DNA of 64,000 nt from Dysgonomonas hofstadii (lineage in GTDB: Bacteria; Bacteroidota; Bacteroidia; Bacteroidales; Dysgonomonadaceae), in the NCBI RefSeq assembly GCF_014196915.1, contig NZ_JACIEP010000009.1, positions 124,001 through 188,000 on the forward strand, read 5' to 3'. Made by a program: the position numbers and the translations under genes. Of the stretch, positions 27,345-36,349 are shown piece after piece. The notes under the pieces were generated by a model. It did no database searches. It worked only from the letters and a program-made list of their open reading frames with translations, and was not told where the DNA came from. The stretch's first letter is position 1; every line of letters begins with the position of its first letter.

Positions 27345-27360
27345 AGCGGAGAGAGAGGCT
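27345..27360. other. left attachment-site copy of the tRNA-Ser island
   Basis: GCGGAGAGAGAGG (27346-27358) repeats the 3' end of the tRNA-Ser gene at 50603-50615 in the same orientation, then diverges. It defines the probable left boundary of the 23-kb island. Confidence 0.65.
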
Positions 27361-27712
27361 TGTGAACCTTTCTCCTTATGTCGTACTATTCAGTGTATTA
27401 TAATTTCAAAGAAGCTGCTGGTTATGAATTAGCAACGCTTTTTTACAGCATTTTAAGCAGTTATTGTCTATGAATTGCCTGCCCTATCTCTAATAACAAA
27501 GATAGTGGGAAATAATTATTTATCCACCTTTATTTTAATCTTTATTAGTCAAATCTTATAACAACATGATAATATGGACGGAACTTTTTATTTTTTCAGT
27601 TAAGACTTTATATATAAACTATTTGTTCGAGTACCCCACTTAGGTATTTATTTTAATATATTACAAAATATCACATTTCCGTATTAGTTTGAACATCAAA
27701 TTATAATAAACT
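27361..27712. other. AT-rich intergenic region at island left end
   Basis: About 350 bases without a supported gene. It contains GAGTACCCCACTTAGGTA (27635-27652), which resembles the left outer part of the IS21-family element near 38678, perhaps an IS end scar. No other structure was recognised. Confidence 0.4.
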
Positions 27713-27745
27713 ATTGTATTTTCCTAATAGTTTATTTTATCTTTG
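27713..27745 (+). promoter_or_regulatory. promoter of the truncated restriction-modification gene
   Basis: TATCTTTG (27738-27745) is an exact -7 core; ATTG (27713-27716) is a near match to the -33 TTTG at the right spacing. The ATG follows at 27784. Confidence 0.6.
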
Positions 27746-27783
27746 ATATACGATAAACTGCTCCAAAAGTAGCATATTAAATT

Positions 27784-29541
27784 ATGAAAAATAAATCCCA
27801 ACAAAAAAAAATAAAACAGGTTATAAAGCCTGCATATCTAAAAATTCGGCCTGAAAGAAGCCAAATTGAACTTTTTAAGGAAGAATTTATACAACTTCTG
27901 GACAGAATAAAGAATAATCCTAAAGAAACGGAGGAATTTCACAAAAACCTGATTATTGAATTTCTTAATGCCACCTATTATAGAAACAAGTTTTATATAA
28001 ATACTCTCGGGCATAACGATCTCGTTATCCATAATGGAGATAAATCCAGTTCGTCTGTAGGGGTTCTAATAGAAGTGAAAAGGCCATCCAATAAGGATGA
28101 AATGTTGAAAGAAGGAAATTTCAATGTTAAATCCTTTCAGGAGCTTATTCTTTACTATTTCAGAGAAAGAAAAACTAAAAAAAATTATGAACTACGTCAT
28201 CTCATAATTACGAATATAAACGAATGGTACATTTTTGATGCTCAGGATTTTGAAAGATTATTCTATAATAATACGAGACTTAGAAAAGATTTTGAAAAAT
28301 TTGAGGAAAAGATACTAACAGGAACATCTACTAATTTCTTTTATAATACTATTGCTCCACAATATATTAAAGAAGTAGAACATGAACTTTCATATACTTA
28401 TTTTGACATTAAGGATTATGAAAAAAATATTAGAAACGATAATAAAAAAGATGATAAAAAATTAATTACTCTATATAAATTTTTATCACCGACACATTTA
28501 TTGAAACTACCGTTCTCTAAAGATTATAATGAGCTAGATAAAGACTTTTATAATGAACTGCTTCATATTTTAGGTCTTGAAGAAACAAGCAAAGGTGCAC
28601 AAAAAATTATTGTTCGAAAAAGTAATAGGGATAATGGATCTTTAATCGAAAATACAATCTTTGAGCTCGAATCAAGGGGTATCTCCAAAGTTTCCAATAT
28701 TCAACAATACGGGACAAACAAAGATGAACAGTTATTTAATATTGCACTTGATTTATCTATTACATGGATAAACAGAATCTTATTTTTAAAATTGTTAGAA
28801 GCTCAAATCATTAACTATAAAAATGATAAGAACTATTCTTTTTTGAGCCTAGATAAAATAGATGGATATGATGATTTAAATAGTTTATTTTTTCATATTC
28901 TGGCAATAAAAGAAGAAAATAGAAGAGAGAGTTATATTACTGAAAAATTTGCACATGTACCTTATTTAAATAGTTCCTTGTTTGAGTATACAGAACTGGA
29001 ACTGAACACATTTACGATAAGTGCATTACCCGATAAAGCCAAAATAAAGTTATATACTCGCTCTATTCTAAAAAAGAAGAAAGACAAGAATGTAGAGGAT
29101 ACAACCTTATACCCTCTAAAATATCTTTTGAATTTCCTCGATGCTTATGATTTTAGTAGTGAAGGGGGCGAAGATATTCAAGAAGAAAACAGAGCCTTAA
29201 TCTCTGCATCAGTCTTAGGACTGATATTTGAGAAAATAAACGGCTACAAAGATGGTTCTTTCTTTACTCCGAGTTTTATTACCATGTACATGTGTAGGGA
29301 TACAATAACAAAAGCGGTATTACAGAAATTCAAAGACAGGAAAGGTTGGGATTGTAAAAATATTATAGAATTATATAATAAAATAGATAGTATCGAAGAG
29401 GCCAACGATATTGTGAATTCAATAACAATTTGTGATCCATCTGTAGGTTCAGGACATTTTTTAGTATCTAGCTTAAATGAGCTAATATATATTAAATCTG
29501 AATTAGGTCTGCAGAACTATTTATGGTCCATCCAAATATAG
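27784..29541 (+). pseudogene. type IIG restriction-modification enzyme, truncated after methyltransferase motif I
   Basis: 585 residues, about half of the usual length for single-chain restriction-methyltransferases of the Eco57I/BREX-like class. The N-terminal nuclease domain shows a PD-(D/E)xK pattern: Asp79 in GHNDLVIHNG and Glu97-x-Lys99 in GVLIEVKRPSN. A long helical middle region ends in GSFFTPSFITMYMCRD and methyltransferase motif I, DPSVGSGHFLVSSLNELI near residue 551. The frame then ends within about 20 residues (LQNYLWSIQI), so the catalytic NPPY motif and the target-recognition domain are missing. The following 200 bases are not coding, which suggests a deletion rather than a frameshift. 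Probably inactive as a methyltransferase. Confidence 0.85.
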
Positions 29542-29744
29542 CTCTGTTAGTTATAATTTTAAAATACGACATTAAATTTTGTCTTTTACTTATTATTGAT
29601 TTTGCAGTTAATTACCGATTTTTGATTTAGATGTTTCTATTCTTTGCTGGATATATTTTGTATATGCAAAGGTTCTTTACATAATTGATGTAAATTATTA
29701 TGAGAAGAAAATATATCTTTGATGATTAATTCAAATTTCTAATA

Positions 29745-30611
29745 ATGAAAATTCAGAATATACGCTCTGTGGTATTACCCAAAGAGTTTTCTTTTTATTC
29801 CAATCTGAATAAAGAGCAAATAGAGAAATATAAATACCCCGCCAGATTAAACGCCGGACTATTTATGATTATCCTTAAAGGAAGATGTGATATGTCTATT
29901 AATTTGGAGAATTACACAATTACTGAAGAATCGATAGTCACCGTTTTCCCGAATAGCATCATTCAGATGAATAATTATAGTGATGAATTCGATGCATACT
30001 ATCTGGTCATGATACCGGGATATATGAATAATATAGGCCTGATCCAGTCGATAATGCCTCATTTATCTACTATTATGGATAATCCCGTATTAAATATCGA
30101 ATCGAAAGCAGACCGAGATTTATTCTTGGATTATTGTAAGATATTTCAGAGGATATATGAAAGACAGCAATCTAATCCTGCAACAGAAGTCATCCAAGGC
30201 CTGATGTCAACTCTCATTTACGGACTATTACGGATATGGGAAATCAAACTAAAAAAAAGCAGTAAACACGGTGACGACAAAGGAATACGAAACCGAAAGG
30301 AAACGATATACCATCAATTTATACAATGTCTCTTGAAGAACTACAGAGAAGAAAGAATAATCTCCTTCTATGCCGATAAATTATGTATATCAGCCAAATA
30401 CCTAAGTGTTGCAATAAAAGAAGTTAGAGGAAAGTCTGCTCTGGATCTGATAAATGAAGCGGTAATCTTAGATGCGAAAGCACAACTGAAGAATTCGGAT
30501 TTAACGATATTACAAATCTCAGATACACTTAATTTCACCAATCCGTCTTTCTTTGCCAAATATTTCAAGAAACATACAGGTATGACACCTAAAGAATACC
30601 GTATCAGTTAA
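29745..30611 (+). CDS. AraC-family transcriptional regulator
   Basis: 288 residues. The N-terminal half is a cupin-like sensor domain (YPARLNAGLFMIILKGRCDM; ITEESIVTVFPNSI). The C-terminal 100 residues carry the two AraC helix-turn-helix motifs (FYADKLCISAKYLSVAIKEV; LQISDTLNFTNPSFFAKYFK) and the closing TGMTPKEYR. The gene converges on the MFS efflux gene, with stops overlapping by eight bases, so it likely controls the efflux operon on the opposite strand. TATCTTTG at 29714-29721 is a probable promoter core. It is paralogous to the AraC gene at 36350-37255. Confidence 0.9.
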   Translation: MKIQNIRSVVLPKEFSFYSNLNKEQIEKYKYPARLNAGLFMIILKGRCDMSINLENYTITEESIVTVFPNSIIQMNNYSDEFDAYYLVMIPGYMNNIGLIQSIMPHLSTIMDNPVLNIESKADRDLFLDYCKIFQRIYERQQSNPATEVIQGLMSTLIYGLLRIWEIKLKKSSKHGDDKGIRNRKETIYHQFIQCLLKNYREERIISFYADKLCISAKYLSVAIKEVRGKSALDLINEAVILDAKAQLKNSDLTILQISDTLNFTNPSFFAKYFKKHTGMTPKEYRIS

Positions 30612-32259
30612 TTTCTGTCTTCTTCTTTTTCTTATCCTGCCTATGATGTGAATAAGGTATCAGAAGAACGACAACGATACAGGCAACTCCACCGTAAATA
30701 GTCCAACCCGATATCTCTTTCAATGCCGCCAAAGTGGCTTGGATCTGTATCCGCCCTTTTACCGATTGTGTCGCCATTATCTGAGCATCTTCTACACTTT
30801 TGCCTTGTTGCATACTGCCCATTTGGGTTTGCGTAAACGTTCCTGCAATTTCAGGATTAAGCATATCTACATTTTGCGACAATCGGCTGACATAATACAA
30901 CTGCTTTTCATTCAGTGTATTTGTGTATAAAGATGTGCCTAAGACCGGTCCTATAACCGAACGAAAGGCCAGCATTACAAATATCCAGGTAGTGAGGTAC
31001 GCCATATTTAATTTGCGCATCCCCCATATACCCGCCATAGCATAAAGAATAAGCATACCTGCTGAACGAATGATAACAGGGAAAATCATATTTTCGTATA
31101 ATCCCATACTTTGTACCTGAAAATACATGTATGCCGCAGCGATTGTTATACACAGGAAACCTATGCTAAAGATGTATTTGAAGTGCATATTCCACTTTGC
31201 CATCAAAAAAGCAATTATGGCTCCAATCACATACCCCACCAAACTGTAATTGCTTAATACTGCATTTTGCCAATTATCGATTTTCATTGATATACCGACA
31301 AATGTGCTCACTAGCATCGAGCTGGAATTCAATACCATGAGCATAATAAACACTGACAATGCTATGACGACATTCCGGAAAGAGAATATCTTTAAGTCTA
31401 AATAAGGTCGCTTGCTATATATTTCTAAAATGAGAAATACACCGGTAGATATAAACAATATAATTAAAGAGTAATTTATCAGCGGGCTATCGAACCAATC
31501 CAGTGTTTTACCATATATAAAAATGAAACTAAATGATAATAATAACAATGAGGCACATACGGTATCTCCAAATTTAATCAGAGTCAGGCGTATGGGCTTT
31601 ATTCTTTTCTGATAGACCATGGTGACTTCTACCAGTAAGAGGCAAATAAGAGCTATTGCAATCATGAAATAGTACACATACTGCCACTGAAAGCTAAAGG
31701 CTAACCATGCAGTAACAAATGAGCCGAGCTGGCCTACCGTCAAAAAGAACAAGTATAAAAAAGGCAATGCCATCGCCTTTATTTTTTCGAATTTCTCTTC
31801 CATTTCTTCAGGTCTCTGCTCTGTCGAAGGTTTCAGTAATGGTACGATGTCTCTTCCCGCTATATAGCCCAGCAGACCGAACAATGTATTGAATATAAGT
31901 ATTATACGGATGAATCCTGTAAAAAAACTACATATCATAAGCATTGGTATCGAAGTTGTTTGGGCACAGATATAACTTATTATAACCAAAACCGTCAGTC
32001 CCAACAGATAAGTCATTTTGGAGCGCCTTATTTCCAGAAACAGAATTGTGAACGGCGTAAAAACAACCATCCCCACGGCTGTGGCAAAATTGGCATACTG
32101 TATATGTTCGGTCATGATGCCCAGGCTGCCTACCATTTCGCCTACATTACTTGTGTAAGCTCCACTGATAAATAAAGCGGGGACAAACATGAGAATATAA
32201 ATAAATATGCCCAGCGGTTTAGGAACCCAGCTATGAAAAGGGAAATTCGATCTTTTCAT
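30604..32259 (-). CDS. MFS drug-efflux permease, 14-segment DHA2/EmrB-like
   Basis: 551 residues with about 14 hydrophobic segments (for example ILIFNTLFGLLGYIAG and YVIGAIIAFLMAKW) and a charged central loop (STEQRPEEMEEKFEKIK). It overlaps the HlyD gene by four bases and is followed upstream by a TolC gene, the classical EmrA-EmrB-TolC tripartite layout that exports hydrophobic compounds from the inner membrane across the cell envelope. A charged tail (HRQDKKKKKTEIN) closes the protein. Substrate unknown; a lipid-like or polyketide-like compound is possible given the KAS III-like neighbour. Confidence 0.87.
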   Translation of the reverse strand: MKRSNFPFHSWVPKPLGIFIYILMFVPALFISGAYTSNVGEMVGSLGIMTEHIQYANFATAVGMVVFTPFTILFLEIRRSKMTYLLGLTVLVIISYICAQTTSIPMLMICSFFTGFIRIILIFNTLFGLLGYIAGRDIVPLLKPSTEQRPEEMEEKFEKIKAMALPFLYLFFLTVGQLGSFVTAWLAFSFQWQYVYYFMIAIALICLLLVEVTMVYQKRIKPIRLTLIKFGDTVCASLLLLSFSFIFIYGKTLDWFDSPLINYSLIILFISTGVFLILEIYSKRPYLDLKIFSFRNVVIALSVFIMLMVLNSSSMLVSTFVGISMKIDNWQNAVLSNYSLVGYVIGAIIAFLMAKWNMHFKYIFSIGFLCITIAAAYMYFQVQSMGLYENMIFPVIIRSAGMLILYAMAGIWGMRKLNMAYLTTWIFVMLAFRSVIGPVLGTSLYTNTLNEKQLYYVSRLSQNVDMLNPEIAGTFTQTQMGSMQQGKSVEDAQIMATQSVKGRIQIQATLAALKEISGWTIYGGVACIVVVLLIPYSHHRQDKKKKKTEIN

Positions 32260-33335
32260 TTTTTCACTTTTGCATTTACTACGGCCATCATTCCGGCGGC
32301 TAACTTCATATTATCTTCGGACGACAGATTCTCAAATTCGATACGTATCGGAATCCGCTGTTGTATTTTTACGAAATTACCCGTTGAATTATCAGCCGGC
32401 ACCAGCGAATATTTTGCTCCGGTGGCATTGGATATTTCTGTAACTTTTCCTTTGAACTCTTTCTTGTCAAATGCATCAATCATAATAATCACCTCTTGTC
32501 CTATATACAGATTCTTAACTTGTGTTTCTTTAAAGTTTGCCACTATCCACTTTTGGGTATTGGGAATGATGTATGTCATGTTTTGTCCTGCATTGACTAA
32601 TTGTCCTTCCTTCAATGCCCTGCGTCCTAAAAATCCGTCACAGGGAGCAGTTATAACGGTATATGACAGGTTGAGCTTAGCCATGTCCAATGCCGCCGAA
32701 GCGCGCAGAATGGAAGCCTCTGAGTTTCCTCTGCGTTTCTGCACTTCGTCGGACGACGATTCTGCTGTCCTTTTCTGTTGTTTGAGTGCATTCAAACGGG
32801 CAGTTGTAGCATCTAAATCTGTTTTTATTTGTTCTACTTGTATCGGTGTAGTTGCATTCCGAGACAATAGATTCTGATACCTCGTATAATCGGTTTCTAA
32901 TTTTCTCAACCTTGCTTCCGTTTCTTCGATGTTAGAATCGAAAACAATAATATTACTTTTCGATGTATTTACACTGGCATCTATAACTTGTGAACCTGCC
33001 ATTGCATCTTGCAAAGATGCTTCGGCTTCTTTTAGCCTTATTTGGTATTCGCGATCGTCTATGACAAGCAGCGTATCTCCTTTTTTTACAAACTGATGTT
33101 CGGTAAAATAAATTTTATGGATATATCCGGGAACTTTTACATTGATGGGAGAAACATATTGCTCTACCTGAGCATCATTTGTTACCTCATTACTTTTAAA
33201 ATTGAGAAATAAATCAATTGCAAAATAGATTCCCACGGCTATAATAACTAATCCTATTGCACTCAGAAACCAACGGGTGGTACGTAATATCCTTAATTTC
33301 CTCAATTCTTTTTTATGATTGCTTGATTCTGACAT
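32256..33335 (-). CDS. HlyD/EmrA-family periplasmic adaptor protein
   Basis: 359 residues. One N-terminal membrane anchor (WFLSAIGLVIIAVGIYFAI) is followed by the split barrel-sandwich/lipoyl motif (YVSPINVKVPGYIHKIYFTE; KKGDTLLVIDDREY), a long coiled-coil hairpin (about residues 90-205), the second lipoyl half (YTVITAPCDGFLGRRALKEG) and a beta-barrel (IPIRIEFENL). Such adaptors couple an inner-membrane permease to a TolC channel. It sits between the permease (four-base overlap) and the TolC gene (27-base gap) in one minus-strand operon. Confidence 0.92.
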   Translation of the reverse strand: MSESSNHKKELRKLRILRTTRWFLSAIGLVIIAVGIYFAIDLFLNFKSNEVTNDAQVEQYVSPINVKVPGYIHKIYFTEHQFVKKGDTLLVIDDREYQIRLKEAEASLQDAMAGSQVIDASVNTSKSNIIVFDSNIEETEARLRKLETDYTRYQNLLSRNATTPIQVEQIKTDLDATTARLNALKQQKRTAESSSDEVQKRRGNSEASILRASAALDMAKLNLSYTVITAPCDGFLGRRALKEGQLVNAGQNMTYIIPNTQKWIVANFKETQVKNLYIGQEVIIMIDAFDKKEFKGKVTEISNATGAKYSLVPADNSTGNFVKIQQRIPIRIEFENLSSEDNMKLAAGMMAVVNAKVKK

Positions 33336-33362
33336 ATGATTTTTTTTTATATTAAACGGAAT

Positions 33363-34739
33363 TTATTTGATTGAAAGCTCGTCCAGCTTGCCTGTCAACT
33401 TCAACAGCTGCAACTCGGTAATCCTACAACTATAATGTGCATTGATAAAGTTATTCTGCGCATCGGTCAGCCTCATCTCATCCTGCAATAGTTCAGTCAT
33501 CGATACTATTCCTTCTTTATATCTGTCGGCTGTAACTTTATATACATCCCCGGCCAACGAATAATTGTCTTTTTGTTTGGTGTAATTCCTATAATTATTC
33601 AGCCAGTCATTAATTGTATTATCATATTGTGTTTGCATTTTTTTCTCCGTATCTTCAATCTGAAATCTTATTTTTATATAGTCCGAATTTGCTTTTTTTC
33701 GATTCATCCGTTTGCTGAATCCGTCAAAAATCGGGATATTGAGAGATACGCCCCAATAAAAAGAATTGTACCATTTATTCAGGCTGTTAGAGCTATTGGA
33801 ATGGAAATAATTATCAAAATGATCGGTATAGTTCGTATAGGATAACTGCCCCACTAATGATAATGTGGGAATGTAGCCCTGATTAATAGCTTTCTTTTGT
33901 TTTTCGACTATATTTTTTTGTGAGTAGAGTATTTTAAACTCGTTCAGATCTTTCGATAAACCGGACAATTCAGGCACAGTCATTTCGTCAGCACTGACAT
34001 ATACGAGTCCAAAATCAGACTCTAAAGGCAGATCCAATATATATTTCAGTAAATTCAGTTGCTGTTGGTACATTGCTTTTGCATTTTCGCGCTGTACGGT
34101 TAGGTTCTCTATATTGATATTAACACGTTTCAGATCCACATCCATCGCCATACCGTTGTCAAAGAAGGCACGGGTTATATCGGCCAATGCTTTCAGGCGA
34201 TCTATATTTTCATCCGTCAGCCGGATTTGCTCAACAGTTGTTTGTGCCAAATAATATATTTTGCATATTTCGATGGTAATATCTTCTTTCGCCTTTTCGT
34301 ATGAATAGTGTGTCAGTTCTTTCATCTTTTCAGCTATAGAGATACTGGTATAGAGGGTTTGGTTATATAAAGGCATTGAGAGTTGTGCCCCTACCGAGGT
34401 ATTGTATCTCAAGCCTTGTGTTGTCATATAGGGCATATCTATCCCTAACATGGTTCCCATCCGGGATCCATCAGTAACACTGGTACCTACATCTACATTA
34501 TTTGTAAAATTTCCAAAGCCGTTGATTACAGGTAATAATTTGGTCCGGCTTGCGGAGTGTTCGTAGCCGGCTTTTCGGATTTCTTCCGATTGGCTTTTAA
34601 GCAACAAGTTATTCTCTATTCCTATCCTAATACATTCATCCAGCGTTAGTATATTATCTTGTGCCATAATAAATGTATTGAAGAATAGTGTGGTAACAAT
34701 AAATAGTGATAATCTTTTCATATTTTTTATTCTATGCAT
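33363..34739 (-). CDS. TolC-family outer-membrane efflux channel
   Basis: 458 residues. The signal peptide (LFIVTTLFFNTFIMAQ) begins after a short N-terminal extension; MKRLSLFIV at residue 7 is the likelier start. TolC-fold repeats are visible: LTLDECIRIGIENNLLLKSQ at the N-terminus and the second-repeat helix pair (SLVGQLSYTNYTDH; VSLNIPIFDGFSKRMNRKKA). Protein exits through the outer membrane as a trimer and completes the EmrAB-type pump encoded downstream. It follows the KAS III-like gene by 17 bases, so all four are probably one transcript. Confidence 0.92.
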   Translation of the reverse strand: MHRIKNMKRLSLFIVTTLFFNTFIMAQDNILTLDECIRIGIENNLLLKSQSEEIRKAGYEHSASRTKLLPVINGFGNFTNNVDVGTSVTDGSRMGTMLGIDMPYMTTQGLRYNTSVGAQLSMPLYNQTLYTSISIAEKMKELTHYSYEKAKEDITIEICKIYYLAQTTVEQIRLTDENIDRLKALADITRAFFDNGMAMDVDLKRVNINIENLTVQRENAKAMYQQQLNLLKYILDLPLESDFGLVYVSADEMTVPELSGLSKDLNEFKILYSQKNIVEKQKKAINQGYIPTLSLVGQLSYTNYTDHFDNYFHSNSSNSLNKWYNSFYWGVSLNIPIFDGFSKRMNRKKANSDYIKIRFQIEDTEKKMQTQYDNTINDWLNNYRNYTKQKDNYSLAGDVYKVTADRYKEGIVSMTELLQDEMRLTDAQNNFINAHYSCRITELQLLKLTGKLDELSIK

Positions 34740-34756
34740 ATTTCAAAATATAATGT

Positions 34757-35503
34757 TTATTCTATTTCCAACAGGAACGAACCCATGAGGATACGCTCCC
34801 TGAAAACGAGGATATAAATAAGATCATTTGTTTTAAAGTTTTTATAGTTTTGGGCTAAAGCTAAAAATGAGTCAATGGGTTTACTTATTGGTTTATCTGT
34901 ATTTACTAAAACCTTATCTTCCGGAATATTTAAAGAATTAATGGCATTTCTGATTACTTTATCCGTCGAATCATTAAATATTAAGTAAGATAAATCGGAA
35001 AGAAAGTATCCATTCATTTCCAACATCGACTTGGCATAACTCATGTATAAAGATCTTGATCGTTTGTGCTCGATAGGGGCATGAGAAATACTGATCACCC
35101 GACCTTCTTTCGCTGCAACCTTTTCATTCGAGAAGAAACAAGTGACAACCTCTTCTGCTACGTAAATCAGTAATGCTTTGTTTGACAACTTCGATAAAAA
35201 ATATGAATTAATCAATTCAATAGAATTGATTATGGTGGAGTCTGAAAGTGCTGTTAATATATTTATATTCAATGATTTAAACTCTTTTTTTATAAAACAG
35301 AGGATCTCATCGGCTCCTGTATCCGACATGAATATGATCAGATCTATTGCTGTCAGATCATATGGAAGGTGTGGCAACGAATGGATTATCGCATTGTGGT
35401 AAGATCGGATGTCTTCTTCCCGAGTCTGCATTTCGTGCTTGATATTGTTTTTCAAGCAATCTTCTCTTCTGTAATATCCGATAGCATTTATATACATCTG
35501 CAA
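34757..35503 (-). CDS. KAS III (FabH)-like thiolase-fold protein lacking catalytic residues
   Basis: 248 residues, shorter than FabH (about 320). The second half aligns by eye with the C-terminal half of beta-ketoacyl-ACP synthase III: SLYMSYAKSMLEMNGYFLSD, LNIPEDKVLVNTDKPISKP and TNDLIYILVFRERILMGSFL, the last mirroring the GDLVLLVGFGAGLTWGAALL end of FabH. At the active-site positions the usual Cys, His (PHQAN) and Asn (NTSAAS) appear to be replaced (ALSDST, FNDST, KPISKP), so condensing activity is unlikely. It is first in the efflux operon. It might bind or sense an acyl compound that the pump exports. Assignment is by pattern only. Confidence 0.6.
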   Translation of the reverse strand: MQMYINAIGYYRREDCLKNNIKHEMQTREEDIRSYHNAIIHSLPHLPYDLTAIDLIIFMSDTGADEILCFIKKEFKSLNINILTALSDSTIINSIELINSYFLSKLSNKALLIYVAEEVVTCFFSNEKVAAKEGRVISISHAPIEHKRSRSLYMSYAKSMLEMNGYFLSDLSYLIFNDSTDKVIRNAINSLNIPEDKVLVNTDKPISKPIDSFLALAQNYKNFKTNDLIYILVFRERILMGSFLLEIE

Positions 35504-35761
35504 ATCATTTTTCTAAATGCAAAGAAATAATGATTCAGAGTTAAACTACTGATCTATTTTTCCTTAAAACTATTCCAATTCTCATCAAAATACAATAGGG
35601 ATTGACATAGAGAATAATAGAAAATCGACAATGTTTAATGTTTATTGAATAGTCTTTATTGTCTTCTAATATTGTAGTGTGTTCATAGCCTAGACTTAAG
35701 GTAAATTTTAAATTGTAAGAAAAGTATTTATTGATATAAGCATTGACAATCTTACTTATCC
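35504..35761. other. intergenic region upstream of efflux operon
   Basis: About 260 AT-rich bases. It should contain the efflux operon promoter, but no exact TAnnTTTG core was found on the minus strand. Confidence 0.35.
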
Positions 35762-36337
35762 TTATAATAGATAAGTTCCATATTGAAAATAAGGATTTGG
35801 ATACGTGTTCAGAACTTTCCATTCATCAAGTTTTTTATCAGACTGAAAGAAAGCATTTTTTTTATAAAAGTTGCCTTTATTTATTGGTTCTCCAAGTATG
35901 CCTCCATAAATTGCTCTCAAATCGGGAAGAATAATTTTTTTAGATAATAGCTAGTAGTCGATAAGTGATTGAATAATACTTATCGACTTTTCTATCATAC
36001 CATTATGGCCGGTGTAAAGTTTTGGAATACGATCTAAATCACTCAGGGGTAAATATCACTTTTATGATCTTCAATAATGATATCTTTATATCTTACAAGT
36101 GTAAAGTAGAAATAAAACGGGTGACAAATAGCTGAAATATTTTATCTGTATGTTTACCTAAAGTTTCAGGTATCATTTTATTTCCTTCCTTATTAGTTTG
36201 GTTTCCTTTTCCGAAGCCGTTAAATTGCATAAGGTATACACTGCCTAACCCTGTTCGTCCTTTCAATATCCTTAGAGCAGTATCTATATCTTCGTCTTTC
36301 TGCACCCAACCATTAATATATTTTATAGTATAGACTA
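35762..36337 (-). pseudogene. decayed NUDIX-domain (NrtR-type) transcriptional regulator
   Basis: Pieces in different frames, in the right order, match NUDIX-type regulators: GWVQKDEDIDTALRILKGRT then GLGSVYLMQFNGFGKGNQTN (36305-36093 region), VRYKDIIIEDHKSDIYP, then PLSDLDRIPKLYTGHNGMIE, and after an in-frame TAG the winged-helix part LPDLRAIYGGILGEPINKGN ending at 35762. Living members read close to FTLxxLQKLYEAILGKELDKRNF at this end. At least two frameshifts and one stop break it, so it is not functional. These proteins usually regulate NAD or pentose metabolism. Recognition is by eye. Confidence 0.65.
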
Positions 36338-36349
36338 AATATTATAACA

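Noticed and set aside
26871-27403. Two plus-strand frames of 79 and 84 codons
   Set aside because: They cover the reverse strand of the integrase relic and att copy; their sequences follow from that DNA, not from selection for protein.
35541-35822. A 93-codon minus-strand frame
   Set aside because: Low complexity, no start signal, overlaps the decayed NUDIX gene end in another frame; not supported as a gene.
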